From Elusimicrobia bacterium CG08_land_8_20_14_0_20_59_10 (lineage in GTDB: Bacteria; Elusimicrobiota; Elusimicrobia; Elusimicrobiales; UBA9959), in assembly GCA_002779045.1 (NCBI GenBank), contig PEXO01000016.1, positions 1 through 8,913 on the forward strand: DNA of 8,913 nucleotides. Direction: 5' to 3'. Positions 5,340 to 8,913 of this stretch are shown here, in pieces. Position 1 is the first letter of the stretch; every line of letters begins with the position of its first letter. The position numbers and the translations under genes are program-made. The notes below the pieces were generated by a model that worked only from the letters and a program-made list of their open reading frames with translations, was not told the origin of the DNA and searched no databases.

Positions 5340-5789
5340 TCAGTCAATGAGGCAAAGCTCGTTCTTGAGCTCGTTGCGGTCATCGGGGAGAATGGGAAAG
5401 TGCGGGGCAAGCAGCCGGCCAGCGGTTTCAATGGCGCGCACAAGCCCTTCCTTAAGGCCGTCGACGGCCGCGGCGCAGACCTCTTCCCAATCCCGGGGTG
5501 AGAGCTTGCCGGTGATGGCTCCGCCGCTTTCCACGCGCACGCGATGCTCCAGCAGGGAGACGTAGACCGGAATGCCGGTGCCGCTGCTGGTCCGGCCCAG
5601 GCGGAACTGCCTGAAGGCATGGGCCAGGGCCAGGCACAGCCCGAAAACATCCTCTGCGCGGTCATAGCGCCCCGAAGCGGCCGCCACCACGGGCACGATC
5701 TCGCCGGAAGTGTTCAGCCCGGCCTTTTCAATGGCCTGGGCGATAGTTCTGCGGTCCGCTTCGCTGAAAAGTTCGCTGGGACGTTTCAT
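5340..5789 (-). CDS. Short TPM-domain protein lacking the usual membrane hairpin
   Basis: The start ATG 5787-5789 is chosen because GAGGA (5794-5798) lies 4 nt upstream, and because the promoter would start transcription only about 2 nt before the longer ORF's ATG at 5852. The 149-aa product shows TPM-domain text: TSGEIVPVV (27-35), GRYDRAED (40-47), GRTSSGTGIPVYVSLLEHRVRV (in parts: GRTSSGTG 65-72, VYVSLLEHRV 75-84), KLSPRDWEEV (95-104) and HFPILPDDRNEL (130-141). Relatives of this subgroup usually have two membrane helices between the GRYDRAED part and the LGRT part; here LCLALA (51-56) runs straight into HAFRQFRLGRT, so about 60-70 residues appear absent. The frame and the rest of the domain remain intact. 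TPM proteins occur in photosystem II repair and in membrane-associated roles; the function here is unknown. Confidence 0.82.
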   Translation of the reverse strand: MKRPSELFSEADRRTIAQAIEKAGLNTSGEIVPVVAAASGRYDRAEDVFGLCLALAHAFRQFRLGRTSSGTGIPVYVSLLEHRVRVESGGAITGKLSPRDWEEVCAAAVDGLKEGLVRAIETAGRLLAPHFPILPDDRNELKNELCLID

Positions 5790-5860
5790 TATTTCCTCAC
5801 CAGGACCCGCTGGCCCCGCCGCCGCCAGGAATAATATTTTCCAGAGTCTCATCAGGTTTC

Positions 5861-5889
5861 AGTATAACGCTGCGTCATTCGCGTGTCAA
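5861..5889 (-). promoter_or_regulatory. Consensus sigma-70 promoter of the TPM-domain gene
   Basis: On the minus strand TTGACA (5884-5889) and TATACT (5861-5866) are separated by 17 nt. The expected start is near 5854, leaving a leader of about 65 nt before ATG 5789. The -35 box is 8 nt from the edge of the 11-bp inverted repeat at 5898-5927. Confidence 0.85.
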
Positions 5890-5897
5890 TCAAACGC

Positions 5898-5927
5898 GGG
5901 CCCGGCCGGGGCGCAGCGGCCGGGCCC
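5898..5927. repeat. Perfect 11-bp GC-only inverted repeat between divergent genes
   Basis: GGGCCCGGCCG (5898-5908) and CGGCCGGGCCC (5917-5927) are exact reverse complements around the 8-nt centre GGGCGCAG. No T-run follows in either direction, so a standard terminator is not indicated. It sits between the TPM promoter and the beta-mannosidase leader, where a shared operator could lie, or it may act as an insulating hairpin. Confidence 0.8.
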
Positions 5928-5940
5928 TGCTCAAGTATTG

Positions 5941-5946
5941 TATTAT
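5941..5946 (+). promoter_or_regulatory. Possible -10 element of the beta-mannosidase gene
   Basis: TATTAT within the AT-rich patch TATTGTATTATAG lies about 75 nt before the GTG start. At 17-nt spacing the -35 position (5918-5923) falls in the 3' arm of the GC-only inverted repeat and does not match TTGACA, so an activator or a weak promoter would be needed. Low certainty. Confidence 0.3.
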
Positions 5947-6010
5947 AGCGGTAATAGTTCGCTTTTCGGCCGTTTGAGGGACATCGTTCCTGGCCGCCTG
6001 AAGCGCAGTA

Positions 6011-6015
6011 AGGAG
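6011..6015 (+). promoter_or_regulatory. Shine-Dalgarno that fixes the GTG start of the beta-mannosidase
   Basis: AGGAG lies 6 nt before GTG 6022. The longer open frame back to 5710 has no comparable site and overlaps the promoter and start of the divergent TPM gene, so the GTG is preferred. Confidence 0.75.
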
Positions 6016-6021
6016 AAGCCC

Positions 6022-8472
6022 GTGCTGACTGTCAATTTGGGCGGAAGGTGGCGCGTCGCCCAAAAGGGAAAAGCGTGCTCCCTCCCCGCCGCCGTTCCAG
6101 GCTGTATTCACATGGACCTGCTGCGCGCGGGCCGGATCCCGGACCCTTTCTACCGTGACAATGAACTGTCGCTGCAATGGATAGCCCGGCGTGAGTGGAC
6201 CTACACGCGCGATTTCGAAGTGCCGCCGGAAATGCTGTCCGTGGACCGCGTGCTGCTGCGCTGCCTCGGGCTGGATACGCTGGCGGACGTCTTTATCAAC
6301 GGACGGAAGGCGGGAGCGGCGGACAATATGTACCGCACCTGGGAATTTGACGTCAAACAACTCCTGCGCCGGGGCAGGAACAGGATCGCGGTCCGCTTCC
6401 GTTCCGTTTACGAACGTATAGATCCTTTCCGCAGGGTCAACCGTGCGGCTATGCCCGACGGCCGGCAGTGCGTGCGTAAGATGCCCTGCAACTTCGGGTG
6501 GGATTGGGGCCCCGCTCTTGTTACCTGCGGGATCTGGCGCGGCATTGAACTGGCCGCTTTCAGCCAGGCCCGGCTGGGCGCCGTAAAGATAAGCCAGGAA
6601 CACCGCAAAGACCGGGCCGCGGTAATCGTTCAGGCAGCGGTAGAGACCGCCGCGCCCGGAGGCTTAAGGACCGCTATCCGCCTGCTCCACAAAGGCAGAA
6701 TAGTCGCGGAGGCCGTTGCGCCGGTCAGCCGGGGCAAGGCCAATGCCCGCCTGACGATAAAAAACCCGCGCCGCTGGTGGCCCAATAATATGGGCGGGCA
6801 GCCGCTGTACGAGCTTAAAGTGGAACTGCTGAATGCCGCGGACGAGGTCCTTGACGCCGCCGGCCGGCGCCTCGGCCTGCGGACCCTGCGCCTCGTTCAG
6901 AAAAAGGACCGTTGGGGCAAGTCGTTCTGTTTTGAGGTCAACGGCGTCCCTTTCTTTGCCAAGGGCGCCAACTGGATACCCGCCGACGCCGTTTATACCC
7001 GCACGACCGCCGCGGACTACCGCCGGCTTCTCCAGGCCTCGGCCGACGCCAACATGAACATGCTCCGCGTCTGGGGCGGGGGGCTTTACGAGGACGATGC
7101 CTTCTATGACTGTTGCGACGAGCTCGGGCTGTGCGTCTGGCAGGACTTTATGTTCGCCTGCTCCACTTATCCCGCTTACGACGCGGAATTCATGGCCAAC
7201 GTGGCGGCCGAGGCGCGGGATAATATCCGCCGCCTGCGGCATCACCCCTGCCTCGCTCTGTGGTGCGGGAATAACGAACTGGAGCAGGACCATGTCGGTC
7301 CCGAATGGACCGGCACGAAGATGAGCTGGAAGGACTATGGCGCGCTCTTTGACGAACTGCTGCCGAAGATCCTGGCGCGGGAAGATCCGCAGAGGGATTA
7401 CTGGCCCTCCAGCCCGCATTCCGCCGGCCGGCGCGAAGACTATAACAACCCCGCCTGCGGCGACGCCCACCTGTGGTCGGTCTGGCACGGCGGGAAGCCT
7501 TATGAATGGTATCGCAGCTGCGAACACCGTTTCAGCAGCGAATTCGGCTTCCAGTCTTTTCCCGGGCCGCGGACAGTAAAGACCTTCACTCTGCCGGGCG
7601 ACCGGAACCTCGCCGCACGCGTGATGGAGCATCACCAGCGCAGCGGCGCCGGGAACACCGTGATCATGCGGTATATGCTGGACTGGTTCCGGCTGCCCGC
7701 GCGATTCGACGACACGCTGTGGGTGAGCCAGCTCCTGCAGGGCATGGCCATGAAATACGCCGTGGAGCACTGGCGGCGCTCCATGCCCCGCGGCATGGGC
7801 ACGCTGTACTGGCAGTTGAACGACACCTGGCCGGGGGCAAGCTGGTCGTCGCTTGACTACTTCGGACGCTGGAAGGCCCTGCACTACCTGGCCCGCAATT
7901 TCTTCGCCCCGCTGCTGGTAAGCGGGCTGGAAGACACAAAAAAGGGCACGGTGGAAATACACGCCACCAGCGACCTGCGCGAAAATACCGGCGCAAAACT
8001 GAAATGGACGCTGACGGAGCTTTCGGGCAGGATCCTTGCGCAGGACGCCAAAAACATACGCGTGCCCGCCCTGAAGAACACGCGGCTGCTTACCATAGAC
8101 GCCGCCGGGCCGCTGAAGGTATACGGCCCGCGGAACCTGCTGCTGTGGCTTGAACTCTGCCGGGACGGGGAACCCGTCTCAAAAAACCTCGTGCACTTCG
8201 CCAGGCCCAAGCACCTGGAACTTGCCGCCCCGGAAATAACTGCTGCCGTCAAACCGGCCGGCGCCGGAGTTTTCCGCGTCACGCTGAAAGCGGCAAGCAC
8301 CGCCCTGTACGTCCGGCTGGAACTGCCCGGGCGGGTGCGGCTCAGCGATAATTTCTTCCACCTCCGCCCCGGCGCTCCGGTCACCATACTGGCCAGGCCC
8401 GCTTATAACCTTCCCCTCCATAAATTCAAAAAGTCGCTGAAGGTCGCCAGCCTGATCGATACGTACGCATAA
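6022..8472 (+). CDS. GH2 beta-mannosidase (beta-mannoside mannohydrolase)
   Basis: With the GTG start the protein is 816 aa, normal for GH2 beta-mannosidases. Domains run in order: N-terminal sugar-binding jelly roll (about 1-180, with LGGRWRV, VPGCIHMDLL and PFYRDNE), immunoglobulin-like domain (about 185-290), TIM barrel (about 295-625) and C-terminal beta domains (about 630-816). The acid/base is Glu419 in WCGNNELEQD and the nucleophile is Glu507 in SSEFGFQSFP. FGWDWGP (158-164), WGGGLYEDD (351-359) and YWQLNDTWPGASW (596-608) are typical of beta-mannosidases rather than beta-galactosidases. The enzyme removes terminal beta-linked mannose from manno-oligosaccharides or N-glycan cores. No signal peptide is seen, so it probably acts in the cytoplasm on imported oligosaccharides, but no transporter or mannanase lies nearby. 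It stands alone, divergent from the TPM gene. Confidence 0.95.
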   Translation: MLTVNLGGRWRVAQKGKACSLPAAVPGCIHMDLLRAGRIPDPFYRDNELSLQWIARREWTYTRDFEVPPEMLSVDRVLLRCLGLDTLADVFINGRKAGAADNMYRTWEFDVKQLLRRGRNRIAVRFRSVYERIDPFRRVNRAAMPDGRQCVRKMPCNFGWDWGPALVTCGIWRGIELAAFSQARLGAVKISQEHRKDRAAVIVQAAVETAAPGGLRTAIRLLHKGRIVAEAVAPVSRGKANARLTIKNPRRWWPNNMGGQPLYELKVELLNAADEVLDAAGRRLGLRTLRLVQKKDRWGKSFCFEVNGVPFFAKGANWIPADAVYTRTTAADYRRLLQASADANMNMLRVWGGGLYEDDAFYDCCDELGLCVWQDFMFACSTYPAYDAEFMANVAAEARDNIRRLRHHPCLALWCGNNELEQDHVGPEWTGTKMSWKDYGALFDELLPKILAREDPQRDYWPSSPHSAGRREDYNNPACGDAHLWSVWHGGKPYEWYRSCEHRFSSEFGFQSFPGPRTVKTFTLPGDRNLAARVMEHHQRSGAGNTVIMRYMLDWFRLPARFDDTLWVSQLLQGMAMKYAVEHWRRSMPRGMGTLYWQLNDTWPGASWSSLDYFGRWKALHYLARNFFAPLLVSGLEDTKKGTVEIHATSDLRENTGAKLKWTLTELSGRILAQDAKNIRVPALKNTRLLTIDAAGPLKVYGPRNLLLWLELCRDGEPVSKNLVHFARPKHLELAAPEITAAVKPAGAGVFRVTLKAASTALYVRLELPGRVRLSDNFFHLRPGAPVTILARPAYNLPLHKFKKSLKVASLIDTYA

Positions 8473-8474
8473 CA

Positions 8475-8536
8475 TGGCCGTCTGATGGCCATAGGCCTGG
8501 CCGTCTGAAGCGCATAGCGCCTGATACGGCATGACC
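8475..8536 (+). repeat. Degenerate short repeats after the beta-mannosidase gene
   Basis: TGGCCGTCTGA occurs exactly twice (8475-8485 and 8498-8508). Overlapping this are three 16-nt units: CTGATGGCCATAGGCC (8482-8497), CTGAAGCGCATAGCGC (8505-8520) and CTGATACGGCATGACC (8521-8536). The first two share a CTGA start and an internal repeat around ATA (GGCC-ATA-GGCC and GCGC-ATA-GCGC); the third is more degenerate. The role is unknown and no terminator T-run is present, although the convergent gene pair would lead one to expect one here. Confidence 0.55.
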
Positions 8537-8565
8537 AAAGGTCTAACACGGCACGCCCGGCAGGC

Positions 8566-8913
8566 TTACTTCGACGAGATCTCCAGTATGCCGCCAGCCA
8601 CCTTAAAGATATAGCCGGCCTCTATCCCGGGGTAGGAGACGCCCGCGGGTCTGGCCATCTCCGAAGCGTTCAGCAGGAAATAGTCGGCGCCGCTGACCGG
8701 GAAAGGGATGAGGAGCACCAGCATATTGTCGGTGAACCGCGTCCCCTCCTTAACCTGGACTATCTCGTTGCCGTAGGCGAGTTTATATTTCCTGCTCAGG
8801 CTGATATCGAGGCCTTTTTTCGCCAGGGCTTCGCCCATCCTGGGAAGGGAAGAGCGGAACATTTCGGTTTTGCCGCGTTTTACCTCTATGATGGAGTTCT
8901 CCGGGGAAGTGAG
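8566..8913 (-). CDS. Unrecognised protein, 3' part only (5' end beyond the window)
   Basis: The frame stays open through the right edge: 17 codons upstream of ATG 8862 read LTSPENSIIEVKRGKTE without a stop, so the ATG is probably internal and the gene starts outside the window. The visible 115 residues end GGILEISSK at TAA 8566-8568. There are no transmembrane segments and no motif I can name. Composition alternates basic and hydrophobic residues (EVKRGKTEMF, SRKYKLAYGNEIVQV, MLVLLIPFPVSG), which suggests a beta-rich soluble domain, perhaps secreted or periplasmic. It is convergent with the beta-mannosidase across 93 bp. Function not assigned. Confidence 0.7.
   Translation of the reverse strand, partial: LTSPENSIIEVKRGKTEMFRSSLPRMGEALAKKGLDISLSRKYKLAYGNEIVQVKEGTRFTDNMLVLLIPFPVSGADYFLLNASEMARPAGVSYPGIEAGYIFKVAGGILEISSK

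Noticed and set aside
5790..5852. Upstream ATG (5852) for the TPM protein, giving a signal-like MRLWKILFLAAAG start
   Set aside because: The promoter would start RNA only about 2 nt before it, leaving no SD; the ATG at 5789 has GAGGA nearby and begins at the conserved domain.
5710..6021. Longer N-terminus for the beta-mannosidase
   Set aside because: These 104 codons overlap the divergent TPM gene and its promoter, and the GH2 domain begins right after the SD-supported GTG at 6022.
6664..7962. 432-codon open frame on the minus strand
   Set aside because: It is a shadow of the beta-mannosidase gene produced by GC-rich codon use; low-complexity, family-free sequence.

Overview
The window looks like chromosomal DNA from an uncultured, probably Gram-negative bacterium. 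It is GC-rich by eye and carries an exported two-PDZ HtrA protease, a lipoprotein with a lipobox, a DedA membrane protein and a tRNA with an encoded CCA end. Isoleucine ATA codons are common despite the GC content. No gene fixes the phylum; an Elusimicrobiota-like or delta-proteobacterial-like lineage is only a guess. Gene order is mosaic, with frequent strand changes and no long operon.

Layout from left to right. 1-155 is the trailing end of a CRISPR array (2.4 repeats, two 33-nt spacers) that continues beyond the left edge; no cas gene is present. It runs to within 7 bp of the stop codon of a convergent HtrA/DegP-type protease (163-1521, minus), which has its own strong sigma-70-like promoter. 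Next (1606-2073, minus) is the wreck of a CPA2-type cation/proton antiporter: the first and last parts are kept, most of the transport domain is missing, and an amber codon sits where the family has a conserved Glu. Upstream of it is a recognisable fluoride (crcB-motif) riboswitch with a promoter and a translational expression platform that would sequester the Shine-Dalgarno. Facing right are tRNA-Val(CAC) with a terminator, dedA, and a lipoprotein of eight uninterrupted TPR units. After a structured gap comes an exported protein ending in a lambda-endolysin-like (GH104) lytic transglycosylase domain.

On the right, a short TPM-domain protein (minus) and a GH2 beta-mannosidase (plus, 816 aa) are divergent across a gap holding a perfect 11-bp GC-only inverted repeat next to a consensus promoter. 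The TPM protein appears to lack the membrane hairpin usual in its relatives. The window ends with degenerate 16-nt repeats and the 3' part of an unrecognised minus-strand gene.

Functional themes are envelope quality control and maintenance (HtrA, DedA, TPR lipoprotein, lytic transglycosylase), glycan use (beta-mannosidase) and ion or toxic-anion stress (riboswitch plus antiporter remnant). The most interesting locus is the riboswitch-antiporter unit, where the RNA control region looks largely intact while the gene it controls appears dead or drastically remodelled.
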